From Alphaproteobacteria bacterium (GTDB lineage: Bacteria; Pseudomonadota; Alphaproteobacteria; Micropepsales; Micropepsaceae), in assembly GCA_003451645.1 (NCBI GenBank), contig DMER01000147.1:1-5345 (forward strand): a DNA stretch of 5,345 nt, in the 5' to 3' direction. Shown piece after piece: positions 1 through 5,345 of the stretch (positions within the stretch are counted from its first letter, which is position 1; each line of letters starts with the position of its first letter). The position numbers and the translations under genes are program-made. A model generated the notes under the pieces. That model did no database searches, was not told the DNA's origin, and saw nothing but the letters and a program-made list of their open reading frames with translations.

Positions 1-92
1 TGGATCTGTGCGACCGAGCGGCTAACCCCCCAACGCGCGCCCATCTCGCCCCAATGCCGGACAAAGGCCTCCATCGCAGGTGTGAAGTGCAT
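1..92 (-). CDS. GbsR/MarR-family transcriptional regulator, N-terminal fragment (cut by window edge)
   Basis: Only the first 30 codons plus two bases lie in the window; the gene runs off the left edge. The translation starts MHFTPAMEAFVRHWGEMG and goes on to ARWGVSRSVAQI. The block WGEMGxRWGVxRxVAQI resembles the conserved N-terminal helix region of the GbsR/MarR group (COG1510) as I remember it, which precedes a winged helix-turn-helix DNA-binding domain. Characterised relatives such as Bacillus GbsR are repressors, but the effector and target cannot be deduced here because the wing and effector regions are outside the window. ATG at 92 is chosen over the in-frame ATG at 98 because a GGAG sequence (99-102) lies 6 nt from the former and directly abuts the latter. 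It is on the same strand as the 545-residue gene upstream, but a terminator separates them, so it probably has its own promoter in about 93-168. An inverted repeat in that leader could be an autoregulatory operator. The family call rests on about 30 residues and pattern memory. Confidence 0.75.
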   Translation of the reverse strand, partial: MHFTPAMEAFVRHWGEMGARWGVSRSVAQI

Positions 93-98
93 GCACAT

Positions 99-102
99 CT
101 CC
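99..102 (-). promoter_or_regulatory. Ribosome binding site that decides the regulator start
   Basis: On the minus strand, TTGGAG ends directly before an ATG at 98-96 and 6 nt before a second in-frame ATG at 92-90. Only the second has workable Shine-Dalgarno spacing, so the protein is taken to start at 92. Confidence 0.6.
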
Positions 103-103
103 A

Positions 104-123
104 ATTTCTGTAAAGACAGAAAT
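104..123. promoter_or_regulatory. Perfect 8-bp inverted repeat in the regulator leader, possible operator
   Basis: ATTTCTGT (104-111) and ACAGAAAT (116-123) are exact reverse complements separated by the four bases AAAG. A second, shorter palindrome, ATATC-A-GATAT (122-132), overlaps its end. The repeat starts one base upstream of the GGAG ribosome binding site of the GbsR/MarR-type gene, so a bound protein could block transcription or early elongation. MarR-type dimers bind palindromes of about this size and often regulate themselves; that this one does so is inference. There is no U-run after it on either strand, so it is not an intrinsic terminator. A weak promoter pair (TTGCGG at 146-141, TATTTC at 124-119, spacing 16) would place the repeat over the -10 region, but that promoter is speculative. 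Confidence 0.45.
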
Positions 124-168
124 ATCAGATATGTCGAACACCGCAAGCCGCCACCATGCCGCAGGCCC

Positions 169-202
169 AAAAAAGAAGAGGGCCCGGCGAACCGGACCCT
201 CT
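169..202 (-). terminator. Rho-independent terminator with UUCG loop
   Basis: Read on the minus strand, an 11-bp stem AGAGGGUCCGG / CCGGGCCCUCU (202-192 with 187-177, one G-U pair) closes a UUCG loop (191-188). It is followed by UC and a run of six U (174-169). It lies 30 bp past the stop codon of the 545-residue gene and before the next minus-strand gene. On the plus strand the same stem has a C-A mismatch and no following U-run, so it should act in one direction only. Confidence 0.9.
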
Positions 203-231
203 CGAAAGTGGAGTTAACGCGGGTCGCGCAA

Positions 232-1869
232 TTACATCAGCTGCTGACCGTTGGCCAGGACCTTGCCGTCCTTGGTCATCTCGACCTCGATGATGTAGCC
301 GGGCTTGCCCGCCGCGGCATTGGGATCGGGCTTGGCAATCGCCTTCAGGCCCATGATCGCAGCCAGCGCTTGCTGGGCAATCGGGTCGTTTTGACCGCGC
401 TTGGCCATCGCATCGCTCAGCGCTTCGATGCCGGAGAAGCGGAACGCGAACTTGCCAACCGGCAGGCTCGTCGGCGACGGCGTATAGGTCGCGGACCCGT
501 CGCCACCCATCACCACGGTCGGCGTCATCACATCAGCCTTGTTGAGGTTGATGCCCAGCGTCGACTTCTGCAGCGACTCAAGCAACTTAACGCCCGCTTC
601 TTCGGACATCTTGTCCATTTTCGCCTGGTCCTCAGGGCTCACATTGCCCAAAGGATTGTTGAACGAAACGGCGGGCATGTTCGCGATCATCTGCATATAG
701 ATGTCCCAGATTTCGCGTGCGGGCAGGCCGTTCACATCGACATCAACCAGCGAGTCATTGATGGATGCCTCAGGCGGCACCACCGGTTGGCCATCTTCGC
801 CCAGGGCCTTGAGGCCGCCAAAGCCAAAGGTCATCTTAGCCTTGGCCTTGTCCGCGCCATCGGCCGCCAGTCCAAAGCCAACATCGGCCTTGGCAAGTTG
901 GAACAGCTCTTTGCCATTCTCAGAGGCCGAAATGTCCTTGACCGAATAGCCATAGTCCAACGAGCTGAAGAACTCCGGCATGCGGCGCAGGAACGCGATC
1001 ATCTTGTCGTCGAATTTGCCCGATGTCCAAACCTTGAAGATATCAGGATTGGAAAGCGTATAGCCCGCTTCCTTGGCCGCCGCGGCGTATTCTTTGAGCC
1101 GCGCGCCGCCCATGTTCGCACGAATGGCGATCTCGGCCATCTTCATGTCGAACTTTTGTTCCGTGTCATTGAGCACGAAGTTCGCCATGCGGCCGGTATA
1201 CTTGCCGTCATAAAGACCATTGCCCTTGTCTTCGAGGCCGCCGGTCATCGACATCTCGCCCAGCTTGAGGGAGCCTTTGCCCTCGGGCGGGATCACTTCG
1301 AAATCGGTCAATTTCATGTTGAGCTGGTCAACGGTCTGCAGATCGTCGCGCCACACGCCTTCGATCGTCTGACCACCCAGCTTGGCTTCGGCGACTGTTT
1401 TGCCCGAGGCATCCTTGGCAGCAAAGTTTGAGGGCAGAACCACGCTAAAGGGGATGTGGTCGGCGCTGCTGCCGCGCTTGAAGGTGATGACGACCGCGCC
1501 GAGCTCGGTCGATTCGCCCTCTTTCGACTTGATGGTGAGCTTGGGCGTGGTGGCCACGACCGAGCCATCGTCCTTCGACTCAACGGTCGGCTCACCGTCG
1601 GCGGTCACCGTGACGTCCGTGTCCGACGCCTTCGTCATCGTCTCGACGATTTGCGTCATGCGCGTCTTGAGCAAGGCCGCATCGACGGCGGGGCCGCTGC
1701 CCACAGGTGCTGTCTCAGTGGACCCCGAAAGCGTGCTAGGCGCGCCGGGCTCGCCCTTCTTAGATGGCCAAAGCGAATAGACGCCAAAGACGCCCGCAAT
1801 GCCGATGGCGGCGGCGGCGACGCCAATCAGCAGCGATTTTGAACCCGAATTCTGTTCTGGTCCGGACAT
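232..1869 (-). CDS. Membrane-anchored protein of unknown function, probable periplasmic beta-rich domain
   Basis: 545 residues, complete. The start at 1869 is supported by AGGAGAGG at 1887-1880, 10 nt from the ATG. Residues 1-11 are short and polar. Residues 12-34 (SLLIGVAAAAIGIAGVFGVY and on) form one hydrophobic helix with no obvious signal-peptidase site, so I read it as an uncleaved anchor with the rest outside the cytoplasm. Residues 36-60 are a Gly/Pro/Ser/Thr linker. The remainder has no Cys, no further membrane helix, and many alternating Thr/Val/Lys stretches that suggest beta strands (for example TDVTVTADGEPTVESKDDG near 85-103), with helical inserts near 255-300 and 390-440. The C-terminus (GYIIEVEMTKDGKVLANGQQL) resembles the closing strand of the DUF945/YdgA and DUF2125 groups; this is a weak resemblance, not an assignment. 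No catalytic motif is visible. It appears to be a single-gene unit, with its own terminator downstream and a divergent gene upstream. It is clearly a real gene (good ribosome binding site, terminator, coherent protein), but its function is unknown. Confidence 0.88.
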   Translation of the reverse strand: MSGPEQNSGSKSLLIGVAAAAIGIAGVFGVYSLWPSKKGEPGAPSTLSGSTETAPVGSGPAVDAALLKTRMTQIVETMTKASDTDVTVTADGEPTVESKDDGSVVATTPKLTIKSKEGESTELGAVVITFKRGSSADHIPFSVVLPSNFAAKDASGKTVAEAKLGGQTIEGVWRDDLQTVDQLNMKLTDFEVIPPEGKGSLKLGEMSMTGGLEDKGNGLYDGKYTGRMANFVLNDTEQKFDMKMAEIAIRANMGGARLKEYAAAAKEAGYTLSNPDIFKVWTSGKFDDKMIAFLRRMPEFFSSLDYGYSVKDISASENGKELFQLAKADVGFGLAADGADKAKAKMTFGFGGLKALGEDGQPVVPPEASINDSLVDVDVNGLPAREIWDIYMQMIANMPAVSFNNPLGNVSPEDQAKMDKMSEEAGVKLLESLQKSTLGINLNKADVMTPTVVMGGDGSATYTPSPTSLPVGKFAFRFSGIEALSDAMAKRGQNDPIAQQALAAIMGLKAIAKPDPNAAAGKPGYIIEVEMTKDGKVLANGQQLM

Positions 1870-2015
1870 GATTGATCAACCTCTCCTGTGAATTGAGCGA
1901 ACTGTAAGGATCGAGCGCAAGAAAGACACGACATAGCCTGCCTGACGCCCACGATGTCGGAGGTTCCCCGCAAAGGACTGGCCCAGACTGATTCCGCAGG
2001 CACCATGAAGATTCA

Positions 2016-2030
2016 TTAACTTTTGGTCAA
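2016..2030. promoter_or_regulatory. Near-match to a CtrA box (TTAA-N7-TCAA)
   Basis: TTAA at 2016-2019 and TCAA at 2027-2030 are separated by exactly 7 bases. The Caulobacter CtrA consensus is TTAA-N7-TTAA, so this differs at one base. It lies about 115 bp before the receiver start and about 145 bp before the start of the divergent gene. A single near-match in AT-richer intergenic DNA can easily arise by chance, and the host lineage is not proven. Confidence 0.25.
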
Positions 2031-2130
2031 GTGAGGCCGGTCACACACGTCAAGGTGTAATATGCGAATTTACTCGCCTTAAGAGTTGCTTTTCCAATTT
2101 CTGTTTTGCTGGCGTCCAGTGCATGGGAAC

Positions 2131-2136
2131 AAGGGG
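2131..2136 (+). promoter_or_regulatory. Ribosome binding site that decides the receiver start
   Basis: AAGGGG lies 7 nt before the ATG at 2144. The upstream in-frame ATG at 2123 would add seven residues (MGTRGAI) that do not belong to a receiver fold and has no comparable purine-rich element before it. Confidence 0.65.
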
Positions 2137-2143
2137 CGCCATT

Positions 2144-2512
2144 ATGGCCAGAATTTTGGTGTGTGAAGACGATCCGGTTTACCGCGAATTGACTGGCGGT
2201 TTGCTGGCAACACGCGGGCACACGGTTTTCTTTGCCTGCAATGGCGCGGAAGCGATCGAAAAGCTGAAGGACGCCGCTTACGACATGGTTGTAACCGATT
2301 TGGTCATGCCAGGTGTTGATGGCTTGGAGCTCATCAAGTCGATCCGGGAAAATCAGGGCGCCGTTCCCGTTCTCGCGATGTCGGGCGGCTTGGGCGATCT
2401 GAAAGACCCTCTGTTAATGGCGGCCAGCGTCATGGGCGCCAGCCGGGTCATCGAGAAGCCCTTCCGCGGCCGGGAGTTCGGCGCCCAGATTGACGCACTG
2501 CTGAACGCTTAA
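2144..2512 (+). CDS. Single-domain response regulator (CheY-like receiver)
   Basis: 122 residues, the normal size of a stand-alone receiver, starting MARILVCEDDPVYREL. The acidic pair is Asp9/Asp10 after strand 1, and the phospho-acceptor is Asp52 in VVTDLVMPGVDG. The switch Ser80 lies in LAMSGG and the conserved Lys105 in IEKPF. All residues needed for Mg2+ binding and phosphorylation are present, so it should be functional. There is no DNA-binding or enzymatic output domain, so it must act by protein contact or as a phosphate shuttle or sink, as CheY, DivK and CpdR do. I do not assign it to any of these by name. It ends 42 bp before the hybrid histidine kinase on the same strand with no terminator between, which suggests one operon and makes that kinase its most likely partner. 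The start at 2144 is preferred over the ATG at 2123 from ribosome-binding-site spacing and because residue 1 then aligns with typical receivers. Confidence 0.93.
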   Translation: MARILVCEDDPVYRELTGGLLATRGHTVFFACNGAEAIEKLKDAAYDMVVTDLVMPGVDGLELIKSIRENQGAVPVLAMSGGLGDLKDPLLMAASVMGASRVIEKPFRGREFGAQIDALLNA

Positions 2513-2555
2513 AAGACCCGCGCTTAGTTCCCCAGTATTGAAAGACGCCCGCTCA
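2511..2555 (+). repeat. Imperfect direct repeat between receiver stop and kinase start
   Basis: AAAAGACCCGCGCTTA (2511-2526) and GAAAGACGCCCGCTCA (2540-2555) are similar with a 29-bp period, sharing AAAGAC followed by a CCGC-rich tail. The second copy ends on the first base of the kinase ATG and includes its weak purine-rich ribosome-binding element (GAAAG, 2540-2544). It may be a small local duplication or chance. No hairpin with a U-run is present in this gap. Confidence 0.3.
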
Positions 2556-5345
2556 TGACGTCCCGGCTTTCAACCGATTTTGGCGATGCCAGGGTGTGGC
2601 ACCCGACCGGCTCGCGCTCGAATTTCAACCTTGTCTATATCGGCCTGGGGATCCTCAATCTCGCGACCATCGTGGCGGCGCTCTTTGTGGCGCATTTGGT
2701 CATCGAGGAACTCAATGACCGCACGACAGAGGCGCGCCTCTGGGATCAGCGTCAGGAGCTGATCCATGATCTGGCCTCACAATCGAGGGCAATCTTTGAG
2801 CCGGCCAATGATGTTTTTCAGTCCATGGATGCGTCAGCGGAGCGCGCGCGCGCTGTTGCGCTGACTGCCGCCTTCGAAGCAAACTTGCCTAAGGTGCTCA
2901 AAGCGCTCGACCACCTCGACGACTCTGACGCGGACCAGATCGAGGCGGGCGATCTGCAAAGCCGGATCGAGGCGTTGGCCCGCTATGTGCGTCAGGGACA
3001 GATCCTGGCCCTCGCAGTAATGGACAGTTTCGAAAAGGGCGATCAGGCACGCGCCGGCCAATTGATGGCCAAGAGCGACAAGCTGGCGAGCCACACGGAC
3101 GATCTAGTGCATGCCATCAATGACAGCATGACAGCTCAGTTCTTGCACGAATTGGAGCAGTCGGGCAGCAAGGTTCAGGCCTTTCGCTACAGCTTGGCAC
3201 TTTTCTGTTCGATGGTCATTGTGCTGGTCTTTGGCGCCACCGTGTACGGACTGAATGTCTCGCGATTGCTGAAGACCCATGTCGAAGAACGTGATCGTCA
3301 GTTTCAGGAGATAGAGCAGCGCGAGCAATGGCTGGCTGAAAAGAACGCAGCACTGGGCACGGCAAACGAAAGCATCAATCTGCTCATTCAGCGCTCCCAA
3401 GAGGGGCTAGAGGCGCTCAACGACGGCTACATGCTCTTTGACGCGGATTATCGCCTGATCCAATGGAATGCGCGGGTCACTGAGCTCTTCCCCATGTTCA
3501 CGGATAAGCTGGCACCCGGTGTGGCCGCGCTCGACATGCTGATGTGGATGCAGGAGGCCGCAAGTCCAAGCGATTCGGCAGGTGATCCGGACTGGCTCGA
3601 CACATGGGCCAAACATCACGAGACCTTGGGCGTCACCTTTGAGCAGATCGTTGGTGGCCTGACCTTGGAAATCACCGAATACCGGACCAAGGAAGGCGGC
3701 CTCGCCGTCGTACACCGCGACGTCACGCAAATGCGGGCCGCGCAAGCCAAGCTGCGCGCGCAAATGGAGCAAACCAAAAAGGCCTTTGACGCTATCGGCA
3801 CGTTGAGCCAGCGCATCAAGGATGCCATCGCTGTCTTGGATACGGGATTCTCGCTCTATGATGCTGAGGGAAAGCTGGTCATTTGGAACACACAGTTCGA
3901 GGGCATGATCCCTGGCTTGCGAGGTCATCTTCGCGCGGGCATGGACGAATGGGATTTGGGTGCCTTGGCGCAAGAAAGTGCCTCGCCTGGCGATGATTGT
4001 CTGAAACCTGATTGGCGCCAGCGCCGCCACCGCCAGCGTTTGGCGGCGGGCGTGCCCTTCGAGATACGTGTGGGCGGGCGGCTCTTGGAGGTGACCGAAC
4101 ACAAGACTGCCGAGGGTGGCTTTGTGTGCATCTACCGCGACATTACCGATGCCCGCGCACAGGAAGACGAACTCAAGGCCGCCAAGATCGAGGCCGAACG
4201 GGCGAGCGAGGTCAAAACCCAATTCCTGGCCAATATGAGCCACGAGATCAGAACACCGCTAAACGGCGTGATCGGCATGACGGATATCCTTTTGGATAGC
4301 GAATTGTCCGGCGAGCAGCGCATGCAGGTCGAAATCGCGCGCAACTCTGCGGATCAGTTGCTGCAGGTCATCGGCGACATCTTGGATGTGTCCAAGCTCG
4401 AGGCAGGTGCGTTCGAACTGGAACAGGCGCCTTTCGACCTGGTGCCGCTTGTCGAGGGCGTGGCCCAAACCTTCGCCGCCAAGGCGCACGCCAAGGACAT
4501 CGACATCTTTGTCGACATCGACGGTGTTTGCGAAGGCTCGTATTCGGGCGATGCAACACGGCTGCGCCAGGTGCTGTTGAACCTAGTCGGCAACGCGGTG
4601 AAGTTCACCGAGGCTGGCATGGTGCTCATCAAGGTGCGCGGCCGCTTCGCCGGGCCCGGCCATTTCTCGCTGTGCTTTGCCGTTGAGGACACCGGGATCG
4701 GCATGCCGGAGGAGGTGCGGGCGCGCCTGTTCCAGAAATTCAGCCAGGCCGATGCCTCGATTACGCGCCGGTTCGGCGGGACTGGACTGGGCCTCTCGAT
4801 TGCCAAGCACATCGTGGAGGCCATGGGCGGCAAGATCGGCGTCACCAGCACGCCTGGCCAAGGGTCGCAGTTCAGCTTTGACGTGACTTTGCCTGTGGCC
4901 GGCACTGCGCAAGAGTTGGACGTGACCACGCTGCGCGGCCGCCGCGCTCTGATTATCGATGACAATGGCATCAACCGCGCAATCCTTGCCGACCGGCTCA
5001 CCCGCTGGGGCCTCCTGGTGGATCAAGCGCACAATGCCCGCATGGGCCGCGCGGCCCTGAAGGCCGACGGGCCAGCCTATGATGTGGTCTTCATCGACCG
5101 CAAATTGCCCGATACGGATGGCATCACCTTGGCGGGCGAGATCAGGGCGATGCTCACTGTTGCGCCCAAACTGATCCTCTGGTCTTCCATGACCTGCGCG
5201 GCGAACCAAAAGGGGGCCGAGGCCTCAAAGGTTTGCGACGCCTCGCTGTTCAAGCCGGTGCAGACGTCCCGTCTGTTGGAGACGCTGAAAGTCCTCTTGT
5301 CCGCGGATGCGAAAGGTGTGCACCAGCGGCCAGGTGATGAACTTC
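2555..5345 (+). CDS. Membrane-bound hybrid histidine kinase with two PAS domains and C-terminal receiver (3' end beyond window)
   Basis: The frame is open from 2555 to the window end: 930 codons plus one base, with no stop seen. ATG 2555 is the first ATG after an in-frame stop at 2525-2527; the ribosome binding site is weak (GAAAG, 10 nt away). Domain order by residue: transmembrane helix about 27-50; helical sensor region about 51-210, probably extracytoplasmic and four-helix-bundle-like; transmembrane helix 212-234; coiled linker 241-280; PAS 1 about 283-392; PAS 2 about 423-532; dimerisation/phosphoacceptor domain with FLANMSHEIRTPLNGVIGM, His563 being the phosphorylated residue; ATPase domain with N-box Asn676/Asn680 (LLNLVGNAVKFT), G1 DTGIGM (712-717), F-box LFQKFSQAD and G2 GGTGLGL (741-747); receiver about 797-914 with Asp802/Asp803, phospho-acceptor Asp848 (IDRKLPDTDG), Ser877 and Lys900. 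All key residues are intact, so kinase and intramolecular phosphotransfer should both work. It should autophosphorylate His563 and pass phosphate to Asp848, then probably via an Hpt protein or domain to another receiver. It lies directly downstream of the single-domain receiver gene, a likely operon partner. A further receiver or Hpt domain may follow beyond the edge. Confidence 0.95.
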   Translation, partial: MTSRLSTDFGDARVWHPTGSRSNFNLVYIGLGILNLATIVAALFVAHLVIEELNDRTTEARLWDQRQELIHDLASQSRAIFEPANDVFQSMDASAERARAVALTAAFEANLPKVLKALDHLDDSDADQIEAGDLQSRIEALARYVRQGQILALAVMDSFEKGDQARAGQLMAKSDKLASHTDDLVHAINDSMTAQFLHELEQSGSKVQAFRYSLALFCSMVIVLVFGATVYGLNVSRLLKTHVEERDRQFQEIEQREQWLAEKNAALGTANESINLLIQRSQEGLEALNDGYMLFDADYRLIQWNARVTELFPMFTDKLAPGVAALDMLMWMQEAASPSDSAGDPDWLDTWAKHHETLGVTFEQIVGGLTLEITEYRTKEGGLAVVHRDVTQMRAAQAKLRAQMEQTKKAFDAIGTLSQRIKDAIAVLDTGFSLYDAEGKLVIWNTQFEGMIPGLRGHLRAGMDEWDLGALAQESASPGDDCLKPDWRQRRHRQRLAAGVPFEIRVGGRLLEVTEHKTAEGGFVCIYRDITDARAQEDELKAAKIEAERASEVKTQFLANMSHEIRTPLNGVIGMTDILLDSELSGEQRMQVEIARNSADQLLQVIGDILDVSKLEAGAFELEQAPFDLVPLVEGVAQTFAAKAHAKDIDIFVDIDGVCEGSYSGDATRLRQVLLNLVGNAVKFTEAGMVLIKVRGRFAGPGHFSLCFAVEDTGIGMPEEVRARLFQKFSQADASITRRFGGTGLGLSIAKHIVEAMGGKIGVTSTPGQGSQFSFDVTLPVAGTAQELDVTTLRGRRALIIDDNGINRAILADRLTRWGLLVDQAHNARMGRAALKADGPAYDVVFIDRKLPDTDGITLAGEIRAMLTVAPKLILWSSMTCAANQKGAEASKVCDASLFKPVQTSRLLETLKVLLSADAKGVHQRPGDEL
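3365..4180 (+). repeat. Tandem PAS module duplication inside the kinase, 420-bp period
   Basis: Residues 271-402 (3365-3760) and 411-542 (3785-4180) align without any gap at an offset of exactly 140 residues. Anchors that coincide include QR (279/419), GxxLxDA-like (291/431), LxxWN (301/441), QEAASPSD versus QESASPGD (333/473), PDW (345/485), GVxFE (359/499), VGG (366/506), LExTExxTxEGG (371/511) and RDxT (388/528). By hand I count about 47 identities in 132 positions. Each unit includes the helical linker before the PAS core, so linker plus PAS was copied as one module. The DNA copies are well diverged, so this is an old duplication rather than a recent one. Confidence 0.85.

Larger units (their letters stand above)
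1870..2143. other. Divergent intergenic region holding both outward promoters
   Basis: 274 bp separate the minus-strand anchored protein from the plus-strand receiver gene. It is visibly more AT-rich near 2010-2110 than the flanking genes. It must contain a promoter in each direction. I see TTGAC-like words on the minus strand (TTGACC 2030-2025, TTGACG 2053-2048) and a TAATAT on the plus strand (2058-2063), but none has a convincing partner hexamer at 16-18 bp, so I do not call a promoter. No open reading frame in it looks like a gene. Confidence 0.6.

Noticed and set aside
82..1431. Plus-strand open frame of 449 codons
   Set aside because: It lies antisense to the well-supported 545-residue gene, has no ribosome binding site, and its product is rich in His, Arg, Leu and Gly as expected from the reverse complement of GC-rich coding DNA. 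It also overlaps the start of the GbsR/MarR-type gene and the terminator.
1929..1959. Inverted repeat CGACAT / ATGTCG with a 19-base spacer
   Set aside because: The arms are only 6 bp, with a long spacer and no extension, which is expected by chance in 274 bp of intergenic sequence.
2027..2221. Minus-strand 64-codon open frame across the divergent region
   Set aside because: It overlaps the start of the receiver gene, has no ribosome binding site, and its composition does not look like a protein.
2513..2554. Possible terminator between receiver and kinase
   Set aside because: There is no stem followed by a U-run, so the two genes are better read as co-transcribed.
3407..4243. Minus-strand open frame of 278 codons
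   Set aside because: It is antisense to the PAS region of the histidine kinase, whose motifs are unambiguous. The reverse product shows no recognisable domain.
4354..5209. Two overlapping minus-strand open frames (4354-5001 and 4583-5209)
   Set aside because: Both are antisense to the intact ATPase and receiver domains of the kinase and have no start signals or coherent protein features.
2555..5345. Possible frameshift or degenerate kinase
   Set aside because: The frame was read codon by codon and stays open, with His563, the N, G1, F and G2 boxes and Asp848 all in order. The missing stop is due only to the window edge.

Overview
The window looks like part of an alphaproteobacterial chromosome. 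This rests on GC-rich coding sequence (about 60% by eye), a single-domain receiver of the 'SGG' type, and a hybrid kinase with two PAS domains of a style common in that class. The assignment is an inference; no rRNA or other lineage marker is present. There are no tRNA or rRNA genes, insertion sequences, CRISPR arrays or phage genes. Four genes are present, two of them cut by the window edges.

Left part, minus strand (1-1869). The first 92 bases hold the N-terminal 30 codons of a GbsR/MarR-type transcriptional regulator that continues off the left edge. Its leader carries a perfect 8-bp inverted repeat that may be an operator. Upstream of it, on the same strand, a strong UUCG-loop terminator ends the transcript of a 545-residue protein with one N-terminal membrane anchor and a large extracytoplasmic-looking region. 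I cannot assign that protein to a characterised family.

Middle (1870-2143). A 274-bp divergent intergenic region separates the membrane-anchored protein from the plus-strand genes. It must hold the promoters for both directions. The only motif I can point to is a near match to a CtrA box, plus several TTGAC-like words.

Right part, plus strand (2144-5345). A 122-residue single-domain response regulator is followed after 42 bp by a large membrane-bound hybrid histidine kinase. The kinase has two transmembrane segments flanking a helical sensor domain, then two PAS domains, a DHp domain with phospho-accepting His563, a catalytic ATPase domain and a C-terminal receiver with Asp848. It is still open at the right edge. 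The two genes probably form one operon and a phosphorelay, in which the kinase senses an envelope or cytoplasmic signal and the free receiver acts as a partner or phosphate sink. No DNA-binding output domain is visible, so the final target is unknown.

The most distinctive structure is inside the kinase. Its two PAS modules are repeats with an exact 140-residue (420-bp) period and no net insertion or deletion, with about 36% identity by hand count.
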